Shown: positions 35,762 to 43,135 of the stretch, piece by piece
How positions within the stretch are numbered: position 1 is the first letter of the stretch
Layout: each line of letters begins with the position of its first letter
Origin: a bacterium
Lineage (GTDB): Bacteria; UBA4055
Reading direction: 5' to 3'
NCBI GenBank assembly: GCA_029559475.1
Contig: JAKQBN010000076.1
Location: 1-64,000, forward strand
Length of the DNA: 64,000 bases
The notes under the pieces: model-generated
Told to the model about the DNA's origin: nothing
The model's input: only the letters and a program-made list of their open reading frames with translations
Database searches by the model: none
Translations under genes and position numbers: made by a program

Positions 35762-36724
35762 TTACTTTAGTTTTAGAATGTAAACTTTATGAATTTTCTT
35801 ATCTCTGAACCCGTCAGGTATCGTTTTGTGGCTGATATCCTCTATAATGAACTTTCCGTTCAGCTCTTCATCCATCTTGAACTTTCTTGAATTGGTGCTG
35901 AACATTATTATGCTTTCATTTCCTCTCAGCAGCTTTGATGCTGAAAGTATCAGATCCGGATGATCCCTGTTCACATCGAACATCTCCTCCATCTTCTTTG
36001 ATCTTGAAATTGTCGGAGGATCTATAATAATAATATCGTATCTTTCTTTTCTTTCTGATGCCTGTCTGAGATATTTTGAGCAGTCTTCACGTATGATCTT
36101 ATTCTGAGCAAGATCAAATCCGTTCAGGATCATATTTTCGCGTGCCCAGTCTGAATATGTGTTTGACATATCAACGCTAACGGTTCCTGAAGATCCGGCT
36201 TTTGCGCAGTAAAGCGAAAATGATGCCGTGTAGCTGTATAAATTCAAAACAGCTTTCCCTGATGCCTGCTTAGCGATAAATTCCCTTGCAGGTCTGTGGT
36301 CTAAAAACAGTCCGCTGTCCAGATAGTCTTTAAGATTTATATAAAAGGATATTCCGTTCTCTCTTACGGTGAAGAAATCACGGCTGTCAGACAGTTTCTC
36401 ATACTGCTCAAGCAGTGCTCTTTTCTTTCTGACCTTCCAGAATACTTCATTGATCTTAATTCCGAAAATGGTGCTTAAACCGGTCTCAATTATTTCTTTA
36501 AGCGCAGTAGGAACATCTTCCGATTCGTCATTTGAATAATACTGAACAAGAAATTTTCCCGCATAATGATCTATCGAGAATTGAAATTCAGGAATATCCC
36601 TGTCGTAAACTCTGAAACAGTCGCTTTCAGTTTTCTTTGCCTGTTTTTTGAAATGCTTATAATTTTTAACTATCCTGTTGATTAAAGGATGGTCATAGGT
36701 ATTTATTATATCCGGAATTCTCAT
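35762..36724 (-). CDS. RlmK-like 23S rRNA methyltransferase
   Basis: This 320-residue SAM-dependent methyltransferase closely follows the C-terminal (RlmK) half of E. coli RlmKL, which makes m7G2069 in 23S rRNA. The match runs through VYDRDIPEFQFSIDHY, NLKDYLDSGLFLDHRPAREF, LNLYSYTASFSLYCAKAG, SVDMSNTYSDWARENMILNG, IIIDPPTISRSKKMEEMFDVNRDH and FSTNSRKF. The RlmL half (m2G2445) and THUMP domain are absent, so it is a stand-alone enzyme starting right at the RlmK boundary. A relative of RlmI is the alternative, but the DPPT..SKRMED-type segment favours RlmK. Confidence 0.8.
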   Translation of the reverse strand: MRIPDIINTYDHPLINRIVKNYKHFKKQAKKTESDCFRVYDRDIPEFQFSIDHYAGKFLVQYYSNDESEDVPTALKEIIETGLSTIFGIKINEVFWKVRKKRALLEQYEKLSDSRDFFTVRENGISFYINLKDYLDSGLFLDHRPAREFIAKQASGKAVLNLYSYTASFSLYCAKAGSSGTVSVDMSNTYSDWARENMILNGFDLAQNKIIREDCSKYLRQASERKERYDIIIIDPPTISRSKKMEEMFDVNRDHPDLILSASKLLRGNESIIMFSTNSRKFKMDEELNGKFIIEDISHKTIPDGFRDKKIHKVYILKLK

Positions 36725-36759
36725 TTCTGATCAGATTATCCTGCGCCTGTTTATTCTTT

Positions 36760-36787
36760 AGTTTATTATAAGTGTTTTTTTTGTCAA
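36760..36787 (-). promoter_or_regulatory. Probable promoter of rlmK-like/fhs
   Basis: On the minus strand a perfect TTGACA (36787-36782), a 16-base spacer and TAAACT (36765-36760) lie about 36 bases before the ATG at 36724. A TATAAT also occurs nearby but only 11 bases from the -35. Confidence 0.45.
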
Positions 36788-36817
36788 AAGCAAAATTATT
36801 AATTGTTCAATAAAGTG

Positions 36818-36846
36818 TTGCGTTTTTGTTATTAAAAATCTATAAT
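36818..36846 (+). promoter_or_regulatory. Promoter of mtnA
   Basis: TTGCGT (36818-36823), exactly 17 bases, then a perfect TATAAT (36841-36846). The predicted transcript would start near 36853, so the ATG-like codons upstream of that point cannot be used. This helps define the CTG start at 36883. Confidence 0.65.
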
Positions 36847-36869
36847 ATAAGACTTATTATTGTTAACAG

Positions 36870-36875
36870 AAGGAG
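36870..36875 (+). promoter_or_regulatory. Shine-Dalgarno that places the mtnA start at CTG
   Basis: AAGGAG lies seven bases before CTG at 36883, the only reasonable initiation codon in frame downstream of the promoter. Confidence 0.6.
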
Positions 36876-36882
36876 ACAGCAT

Positions 36883-37923
36883 CTGAAGTTTGATGGAAAG
36901 AAATATCATTCTATATGGTATGATAGAGATAAAGTTTATATTATTGATCAGCGATCCCTGCCTGAAAAATTCGTAATAGAAAAGATAAGAACTTCAAAAG
37001 AAATGATCGCCGCCATTACCGACATGCATCTTCGCGGCGCGCCTTTGATAGGGGTCGCGGGAGCTTACGGCACATTTTTCGCTTATAGGGAATCCTTTTC
37101 AAAACCCGAACCTGAAGAATATTATGAAAATATGATCAGCAAGCTGAGAAACTGCAGGCCTACAGCAGTAAACCTTTCATGGGGAGTTCAAAAGATTGAT
37201 GGTCTGATCAAAATGGGACTTGAGCTTGACAGAGTGCTGGCCGCGGTCAAAACGCTCGAAAGAAATGAGATCGAATGCTGTAAAAGAATAGGCGCGAACG
37301 GAGTAGCACTGATAAGAGAAATATTCAACGTAACCGGCAGAACGGTAAATATAATGACGCACTGTAACGCAGGATGGCTCGCTACGGTAAATTACGGAAC
37401 AGCATCGGCTCCTGTGTTCAGAGCGAGAGACGAAGAAATAAACATTCACGTATGGGTAAGCGAAACGAGACCGAGAAATCAGGGCGGGAAGCTCACAGCC
37501 TGGGAATATTTTCATGAGAACATCAGCCACACAGTAGTATCTGACAGTTCCTGCGGTCATCTTATGCAGAATAAAATGGTCGATCTCGTGATAGTCGGCG
37601 CCGACAGGATCGCGAAGAACGGTGATACGGCCAACAAGATAGGAACTTATTTAAAAGCCCTGGCTGCAAAATATAACAATATACCCTTTTACATAGCCGC
37701 GCCTGTTTCTACAATCGATTTTTCAATAAAGAGCGGTCGGGACATTCCGATCGAGGAAAGAGATGAAAATGAACTCAAATATATGAACGAGGCTCCATTG
37801 ATACACGAGCTTTCTCCAGCGCTCAATTATGCTTTCGACATCACTCCTGCAGAACTGATAACCGGATTCATCACTGAAAAAGGGATATTTAAACCGGCTG
37901 AACTCTTGAGACTTACTTTATGA
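36883..37923 (+). CDS. mtnA: S-methyl-5-thioribose-1-phosphate isomerase
   Basis: Converts methylthioribose-1-P to methylthioribulose-1-P in methionine salvage or dead-end thioribose disposal. Family landmarks are IIDQRSLPEKF, RGAPLIGVAGAYG, the catalytic Cys in IMTHCNAGWLATVNYGTA, ETRPRNQGGKLTAWE and the Asp in VGADRIAKNGDTANKIGTY. The start is unusual: CTG at 36883, with AAGGAG seven bases upstream, yields MKFDGKKYHSIWY, as expected for the family. The longer in-frame reading from 36826 begins inside the promoter. The product is 346 residues and overlaps ogt by four bases. No other mtn gene is in the window, so the full salvage pathway is not shown. Confidence 0.92.
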   Translation: MKFDGKKYHSIWYDRDKVYIIDQRSLPEKFVIEKIRTSKEMIAAITDMHLRGAPLIGVAGAYGTFFAYRESFSKPEPEEYYENMISKLRNCRPTAVNLSWGVQKIDGLIKMGLELDRVLAAVKTLERNEIECCKRIGANGVALIREIFNVTGRTVNIMTHCNAGWLATVNYGTASAPVFRARDEEINIHVWVSETRPRNQGGKLTAWEYFHENISHTVVSDSSCGHLMQNKMVDLVIVGADRIAKNGDTANKIGTYLKALAAKYNNIPFYIAAPVSTIDFSIKSGRDIPIEERDENELKYMNEAPLIHELSPALNYAFDITPAELITGFITEKGIFKPAELLRLTL

Positions 37924-38459
37924 AAAAGATCAAACTACCTTCAAACAGAATCATCATCGGCTCGACAGAGACGCGTTTCGGATGGCTTTCATTTACTGTT
38001 ACTCCGAAAGGTTTAAAGGAGTGCAGGTTTATGTTCGGAACAAAAAAACTTGCCGAAGAAGCGATAGTTTCATCATTAGACATTAAAGAACCATTAACTG
38101 ATGATCCTTTGTCAGTTCCCTGGTCAGAATTATTCAGATCGTATTTCGAAGGAAAGATAAAATCCTTCGACAAAGTGCCTGTTGATTCAGACGGCTGGAG
38201 CGATTTTCAGAAAAAGGTTTACAACACTGTAAAAAGTATCCCCTACGGTAAAACAGCATCTTACGGCGCGGTAGCTTCTTTTCTTGGTAATGAAAAAGCT
38301 TCGAGAGCCGTCGGAAACGCTCTTAAGAACAATCCGGTTGCACCGGTCATTCCATGCCACAGGGTAATTTCCTCGGACAAGGATCTGTGCGGATTCTCCG
38401 CATCCGGCGGAATAGAGCTCAAATTAAAGATGCTCGAACTCGAAAAAGATAATTCCTGA
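37920..38459 (+). CDS. ogt: Methylated-DNA-[protein]-cysteine methyltransferase
   Basis: Suicide repair protein of 179 residues that takes the methyl group from O6-methylguanine onto its own cysteine. The active-site PVIPCHRVISS is intact. The DNA-binding part KVYNTVKSIPYGKTASYGAVASFLG and SRAVGNALKNNPVAP are typical. The N-terminal ~85 residues are a diverged ribonuclease-like domain, as in Ogt. The ATG overlaps the mtnA stop (ATGA), so it is coupled to a sulfur-salvage gene with no obvious functional link. Confidence 0.92.
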   Translation: MKKIKLPSNRIIIGSTETRFGWLSFTVTPKGLKECRFMFGTKKLAEEAIVSSLDIKEPLTDDPLSVPWSELFRSYFEGKIKSFDKVPVDSDGWSDFQKKVYNTVKSIPYGKTASYGAVASFLGNEKASRAVGNALKNNPVAPVIPCHRVISSDKDLCGFSASGGIELKLKMLELEKDNS

Positions 38460-38477
38460 TTTTTTATTTTTTTTGTA

Positions 38478-38505
38478 TTGCTTTGTATTTTTTTTACATT
38501 ATAAT
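38478..38505 (+). promoter_or_regulatory. Probable promoter of the small membrane protein
   Basis: TTGCTT (38478-38483), a 16-base T-rich spacer and a perfect TATAAT (38500-38505), 25 bases ahead of the ATG at 38531. Confidence 0.55.
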
Positions 38506-38530
38506 ATACTTAATAAAATACGGATAAACA

Positions 38531-38821
38531 ATGATTCACCCTTTTTTGAAAGTGATATTTTATCTGGTGCTTATAGTAGGACTTTACGCCTGCATTATAT
38601 TATATTTCTCAAAGGATGAAGAACCCGAATTCAACCCGAAAGTGCTTGATGTTCTGACCAGCATAACCGTAGATTCACGGACTGTAATAATTTCTAAACC
38701 CGACACTCTCGTAGTTATTACAAAATCCGAAGAAAAAGACAATCCCGAATATTCAAACGATCCGGAAGTAAGATTTATAACCGGCGATAAAATAATTATA
38801 AAAGAAAAAAGCAGCCGTTAA
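38531..38821 (+). CDS. Small membrane-anchored protein of unknown function
   Basis: Protein of 96 residues: one N-terminal membrane helix (about 6-28, LKVIFYLVLIVGLYACIILYF) followed by a charged, probably periplasmic, tail. I do not recognise a family. Reality is supported by its own promoter candidate, a CGGA site before the ATG and a terminator starting at its last codons. It is not co-transcribed with ogt by any obvious signal. Confidence 0.55.
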   Translation: MIHPFLKVIFYLVLIVGLYACIILYFSKDEEPEFNPKVLDVLTSITVDSRTVIISKPDTLVVITKSEEKDNPEYSNDPEVRFITGDKIIIKEKSSR

Positions 38822-38830
38822 GCTGCTTTT
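38807..38830. terminator. Bidirectional intrinsic terminator
   Basis: AAAAGCAGC-CGTTAA-GCTGCTTTT between convergent genes. On the minus strand the stem is followed by TTTTTTCTTTT, on the plus strand by TTTTAG; it is stronger for the minus-strand membrane operon. Confidence 0.8.
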
Positions 38831-38836
38831 AGTTGT

Positions 38837-39589
38837 TTAAATAAAATCTTCTTCCGCTGTCTTATCATCCTTTTTAAAAAATCTGAAATAAATGATCAAA
38901 AATATTATTACAGCTAATGTGCAGACGAGTGACTGAACCGGATGATCTACAAGAAGAAGTGCTCTGTCTATGAAAAGAGAAACCCTTCCCATAACAGTCG
39001 AACCGAAAGCAGCGCCGAAGAAGATCATTAAAACGACAATACCGGTCCTTGCTGTTTTGCCAAGCAGTCCTTTATGCGGTTTCGAGAAGAAGAAATATAT
39101 GAGCGCTGCGAAGGTACCGAATACCAGAACGATCCATTTTGTTGTTTCAAAGAACGATCCCTTATCTAGATCTGTCATTATACTTGTACTCTGAAGCATA
39201 ATATTCTGTATCGCGATCGGAATGTAGTATCCGGCCATATATCCGAACAGAAATGCGAAATAGTAGTTGGCCACCCATGCTTTCTTTCGTGAAAAACGGA
39301 AAAACATAGTTAAAGCGAGCAGAAACCAGAGAATATTTGTAATATCCGACATATGAAATTCTACGAACATATCGTTTACAGGCATAATAAAGAACGGGTC
39401 GATAATATACTCCCAGGAAAGTATCCATCCGTATCCAAGAGATACTCCAATAAAGATGTTTTCACCGATTTTATATAGCGGGTTGTCTCTGTAAAGGAAG
39501 GACATTATCATAATCGTTGCAAGAACCGGTACCCATGTCACAAAGACATCGTTCAGAAAAATATTATCAAGAACAGCTTTTAAGTCCAT
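38837..39589 (-). CDS. Seven-helix membrane protein of uncharacterised cluster
   Basis: Protein of 250 residues with seven hydrophobic segments (about 15-33, 43-60, 84-100, 107-127, 148-168, 180-200 and 217-237) and short loops. A distinctive YRDNPLYKIGENIFIGVSLGYGW joins helices 1 and 2; similar N-P-Y/F..E-like segments occur in an uncharacterised family usually found beside DUF6754 genes (from memory). It is the last of four tightly linked minus-strand genes, two bases behind the preceding one, and is closed by the terminator at 38807-38830. No transporter signature is evident. A membrane subunit of an unknown complex is the best inference. Confidence 0.6.
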   Translation of the reverse strand: MDLKAVLDNIFLNDVFVTWVPVLATIMIMSFLYRDNPLYKIGENIFIGVSLGYGWILSWEYIIDPFFIMPVNDMFVEFHMSDITNILWFLLALTMFFRFSRKKAWVANYYFAFLFGYMAGYYIPIAIQNIMLQSTSIMTDLDKGSFFETTKWIVLVFGTFAALIYFFFSKPHKGLLGKTARTGIVVLMIFFGAAFGSTVMGRVSLFIDRALLLVDHPVQSLVCTLAVIIFLIIYFRFFKKDDKTAEEDFI

Positions 39590-39591
39590 AT

Positions 39592-40428
39592 TTAACCTCT
39601 CTTCCTTTTGTCCATATAATAGACAATGTTTCCGACTATTACAAAACCGAAAATAACCAGATGGGAGAATGTAAGTGATGACATCCCTTTTGTCGCGCTT
39701 CCGTAGTAGTTCCTTTCGTATTTATCACTGACAAGCCTTTCGTATTCAGCTGCCCCTCTTAACCCGTTCGCCATACCTGTTATTTGTCCTGTCTGCAGAT
39801 ACGGAACGAAATCAGGTCCCATTACACCTGTTACAGCGATACCGAATTTATAATTGAACCTTATCTGCATATCAACGTGAGTAAAATGGTATGCGGATCC
39901 GGAAAGTCCGATCATATATTTAATATCCCTCAGAGTTTCCACACCCTCAAATATTTTACCTTCTTTCTTATACGTTCCTTTAAAATCAACATCCATGTTG
40001 AAGATCCTGATGTCAGCTGCGATCGGGACATACTCCATATTTATATAATGAATACCCTCCCTTGCCCAGTTGAATTCTTCCATGGCTGTGATATTCTTTA
40101 CGCTTTCTTTACCTAGATTGATTCCGTTGATAGAAGCGTAGTAAATGAACACTTTTACTTTTTTCTTCAGACAGTGCTTGAAAAAAGCCTCGAACATCGG
40201 CAGAAGCTCCGCTTTTGAACTCGGATCGAAAGCCCAGTCGATAAAAACCGCGTCTCCTTCGTTTAATCCTTCTATCTCATCGAAGATCTGCTTCGTTTCT
40301 TTTGTGGGAGATACCGGGAATATAAGAAAATCGAATCCTGGCAGAAGGGGTATTATAATTGATAAAAACACCAGCAGATATATTATCCTTCTGTCTATCT
40401 TCTTAAGTTTTTCCAGAATTTTTTTCAT
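39592..40428 (-). CDS. Bitopic protein of uncharacterised cluster
   Basis: Protein of 278 residues: N-terminal helix (about 14-38, RIIYLLVFLSIIIPLLPGF), an extracytoplasmic domain of ~205 residues and a C-terminal helix (about 252-270, SHLVIFGFVIVGNIVYYM). The domain looks alpha/beta (GDAVFIDWAFDPSSKAEL, KVKVFIYYAS), ending in TGQITGMANGLRGAAEYERLV. I cannot assign a function. The next gene down starts two bases after its stop, and the gene before it lies 22 bases away. The final GLRGAAEYE block resembles GEELYAAAAYL near the end of the large cluster protein, hinting at a distant relation. Confidence 0.6.
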   Translation of the reverse strand: MKKILEKLKKIDRRIIYLLVFLSIIIPLLPGFDFLIFPVSPTKETKQIFDEIEGLNEGDAVFIDWAFDPSSKAELLPMFEAFFKHCLKKKVKVFIYYASINGINLGKESVKNITAMEEFNWAREGIHYINMEYVPIAADIRIFNMDVDFKGTYKKEGKIFEGVETLRDIKYMIGLSGSAYHFTHVDMQIRFNYKFGIAVTGVMGPDFVPYLQTGQITGMANGLRGAAEYERLVSDKYERNYYGSATKGMSSLTFSHLVIFGFVIVGNIVYYMDKRKRG

Positions 40429-40450
40429 TGTGAATTTCCTTAAGTTTTAA

Positions 40451-41065
40451 TTATTCTGACAGGTGGGATCTTTCTAGTCCGAAAAAGATCCTTATCATCA
40501 TTGTTATAGAACCGAGATAGCCGCCGAAAATGATGGCTCTTCTTCCAGCGCTTGAAGGAGAATCCATTATCCATTCGCCTATAACCGGTATCTGAGACCA
40601 TATCTCGCCTCCGAGAGGTATCTTGCTGAGCATAACGATTATCGAAGCGACAAGCAGCACTCCCGACTCGACCGATTTCGCCTTGAATGACCTGTATGCA
40701 GCGGATGCAATGTAAAAAGCGAGAAGGGAGAAAACGGTAGCCTGGAACGGTACGTAAACGTTCATGAACATCGAGCTGAAAGGAGTTCCTGAAGAAGTTC
40801 CGCTGATAACACCTAAGAAGATCATTAGAAAGATCATGGCGACACGCAGTATCGCATAATATCTTTCGTTATTGTATTTTATCTTGTAATAATTCTGTCG
40901 GGCTACGGAATATACACCAACAGCTACACCCACTACTCCGGCTATCTTTAATCCGTTCGCAAAGAAAAGCTTCTGGTTCTCCTGGAACATCCCCGCAATA
41001 AAGAATTCGCCGTACCACAGGATCCCCGTTATGATCCCCAGCAGTATTGGTATTTCTTTTTTCAT
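40451..41065 (-). CDS. Six-helix membrane protein of uncharacterised cluster
   Basis: Protein of 204 residues, almost entirely membrane: helices near 5-23, 38-55, 70-90, 100-125, 137-155 and 180-198. No motif I recognise. A conserved-looking loop (LGGEIWSQIPVIGEWIMDSPSSAGRRAI) lies between the last two helices, possibly a re-entrant or surface segment. It sits 29 bases after the DUF6754-like gene and shares its transcript. With the seven-helix protein it would form the integral part of a complex. Confidence 0.6.
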   Translation of the reverse strand: MKKEIPILLGIITGILWYGEFFIAGMFQENQKLFFANGLKIAGVVGVAVGVYSVARQNYYKIKYNNERYYAILRVAMIFLMIFLGVISGTSSGTPFSSMFMNVYVPFQATVFSLLAFYIASAAYRSFKAKSVESGVLLVASIIVMLSKIPLGGEIWSQIPVIGEWIMDSPSSAGRRAIIFGGYLGSITMMIRIFFGLERSHLSE

Positions 41066-41094
41066 ATTATATTATTCCTTTTTCTAATTCTTTA

Positions 41095-42945
41095 TTAGTA
41101 AGTACTTAACAGATCGGATATTACCGTCCAGTCGGAATTTATAGTAAGCAGTATGGTTCCTAAAAGGAAAAGCGCTCCGAATATTACTTTACCGTAATCC
41201 GATAGCTTAAGGTTCGAAAGAACCTGAGCATCCCTGGATAGATATGCCGCCGCAGCGTACAACTCTTCCCCGATCAAAGTATAATCGCATGAAGTTATGA
41301 AGAAAGGAAGCTGAGTTGCTTCTGTTGTACCTGCCACTTGAATAGCTCCGGCTGCGAATCCGGCTTCTGATATTAGAAGCGATTCAGCCGCGTAGTATCC
41401 GAAGTGTAGTGCTGTAGCAGGTTTTTTCCTTGCGATCAGTCCCGAAAGACCCGCGGCATAAGCGAACTGGTCGCTTACCATAAAGAAACAGTTGTCTTTT
41501 TTATGATCTTCAGGATACCCGGCGTCCAGAAATCCTGATGAAATCATTTCTTCTGCTATCTGAAGTACAACAGGATCGTAAGCGGGGTAAATTATCTCAG
41601 CCTTGAATTCTGCCACTTTCTTCGCAACGCTTCTTAATATAAGCATACTTGCGATGGTCTGCGGGCTGGAAAATCCTCCCAATCCTGAATCGTAAATGAT
41701 AGGTTTGCCCATCTCGGTAGCCCTTCCTACAGCATCATCTATCGCATCAAGCCCCGGTATCCTTCTTATATAAATAGAATCTCTTTTCTTTTTTACTGTC
41801 GTGAATACATAGAAGAATAGTCCGAAAAAAAACAGCGATGCGATTAATATATTCAAACGGTATTTTCTAATTCCTTTTTCGACTTCGAACCTGAAATAGA
41901 CTTTGAACTTTGAATTAAGATCGTTATAAAATTTTGCCCTGAGCAGATATTTAAGATATGCTTCTGTATCAGAGCTTTTTGTATATAGCTTATGGATCAG
42001 TGTGCTGTTAACGTCATACTGGCCCGGTGACTGCATAAATCCTGAAATTACGGTTGTCAGCCTTGAAATTTCGGCGGACTTAAGCTTGTCTATGTTGACC
42101 TTTCTTGCTTCGATCCACTTATTGTAAAGCTTTTTTTCAAGATCTCTGTCGCCTGCAAGAGCCGCTGCCTCCTTTTTCGCATAAAGAGTATCGATATCGT
42201 CAGTTATCTTTTTTGCGAATTCAGCTTCTTTCTTGTCCACTTCAGCTGCAAGTCTGTCAGAAATATCCTGAAGTTTATTCTTTACGTTATCTTCGATGTA
42301 AAGAAAGTAGACCCTTTTATCAGTTACCCTCGTTATCTCGTTGTAAACAGAGGTAAGCATCTCGTCGAAGGCGATGCTGTACCTTCTGATATTTTTGAAT
42401 ACCGGTCTTAGTGCTGATACCGATGAGGATATCTGATCGTTGTTCTCTCTGACAAGAATTTCTTCCAAAACTTTTATCCTGTCGAAATCAAGCTTGTCAA
42501 GATAACCTATCAGAGCAGGATTCTTCTGGTTTCCTTCGAGCTCGGCGTTCACTCTCTCAAGGTCAGCGCTGAGAATGTTCATCAGCGTTTCTGATGTTTC
42601 CATTCCGAGAATGCTCTCATAGTGTTCTTTTAGGACCGTCAGATCCTCTTTGTTCGATTCGTTCGGATCTTTACCTGCATTAAAATAATTTTCCGCGTAT
42701 GCGGTGATCCTCGGAAGAAGGATCTCATAATCCCTCGTTACATCCCATGAGTTGTATATGGCCATAAAATCTTCCGCCGCCTGCTTACAGAGCTTTTCCT
42801 CTTCGGAAAGTTCCGGAACATCATGAGCGGCCGCGACAGTGTCTGCAGCTGCGACTAATGAACCAGCCGTGGTTTCTGCGGTAGTGTCCTGGGCATATAG
42901 AACCGCTGAGAAAAGGATCGCGAGAATGACAAGAAACCGTTTCAT
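41095..42945 (-). CDS. DUF6754-like envelope protein of uncharacterised cluster
   Basis: From the ATG at 42945 (AAAAGGTG five bases upstream; a GTG two codons earlier is less likely) this is 616 residues. It has a signal peptide (FLVILAILFSAVLYAQ), a ~330-residue helical, partly coiled-coil periplasmic region, one membrane helix (about 367-387, LNILIASLFFFGLFFYVF) and a ~190-residue alpha/beta domain. The last domain opens with RRIPGLDAIDDAVGRATEMG, then IIYDSGLGGFSSPQTIASM, and ends before a final helix (VIFGALFLLGTILLTI). The GLDAIDDAVGRATEMG block is what I associate with DUF6754, from memory. With a cleaved signal peptide and one helix, this domain faces the cytoplasm. Function is unknown. 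Confidence 0.6.
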   Translation of the reverse strand: MKRFLVILAILFSAVLYAQDTTAETTAGSLVAAADTVAAAHDVPELSEEEKLCKQAAEDFMAIYNSWDVTRDYEILLPRITAYAENYFNAGKDPNESNKEDLTVLKEHYESILGMETSETLMNILSADLERVNAELEGNQKNPALIGYLDKLDFDRIKVLEEILVRENNDQISSSVSALRPVFKNIRRYSIAFDEMLTSVYNEITRVTDKRVYFLYIEDNVKNKLQDISDRLAAEVDKKEAEFAKKITDDIDTLYAKKEAAALAGDRDLEKKLYNKWIEARKVNIDKLKSAEISRLTTVISGFMQSPGQYDVNSTLIHKLYTKSSDTEAYLKYLLRAKFYNDLNSKFKVYFRFEVEKGIRKYRLNILIASLFFFGLFFYVFTTVKKKRDSIYIRRIPGLDAIDDAVGRATEMGKPIIYDSGLGGFSSPQTIASMLILRSVAKKVAEFKAEIIYPAYDPVVLQIAEEMISSGFLDAGYPEDHKKDNCFFMVSDQFAYAAGLSGLIARKKPATALHFGYYAAESLLISEAGFAAGAIQVAGTTEATQLPFFITSCDYTLIGEELYAAAAYLSRDAQVLSNLKLSDYGKVIFGALFLLGTILLTINSDWTVISDLLSTY

Positions 42946-43024
42946 AAGCACCTTTTCATTTATTTAGAATTATTTTACTGAACGATTTTAGCATTTCTTC
43001 TGCTCTTTTTTTGAAACAGTTTGC

Positions 43025-43053
43025 TATATAAATAATTATATCGCGAAAATCAA
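43025..43053 (-). promoter_or_regulatory. Promoter of the four-gene membrane cluster
   Basis: On the minus strand TTGATT (43053-43048), 17 bases, TATATA (43030-43025), about 80 bases before the ATG at 42945. It is back-to-back with the promoter candidate at 43082-43110, so the two operons share a ~190-base control region. Confidence 0.55.
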
Positions 43054-43081
43054 CCTCAAATATTAAATTCTGAAGGTTCGC

Positions 43082-43110
43082 TTGACTTTAACGTATTTTA
43101 AAATTAAATT
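43082..43110 (+). promoter_or_regulatory. Probable promoter of the CBM9/DUF4838 gene
   Basis: TTGACT (43082-43087) in TTGACTTTAAC, a 17-base spacer and TAAATT (43105-43110), 25 bases before the ATG. The same two elements with the same spacing occur before frr. Confidence 0.55.
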
Positions 43111-43135
43111 CTTTTGATTGAAAAGCGGAGCCTAT

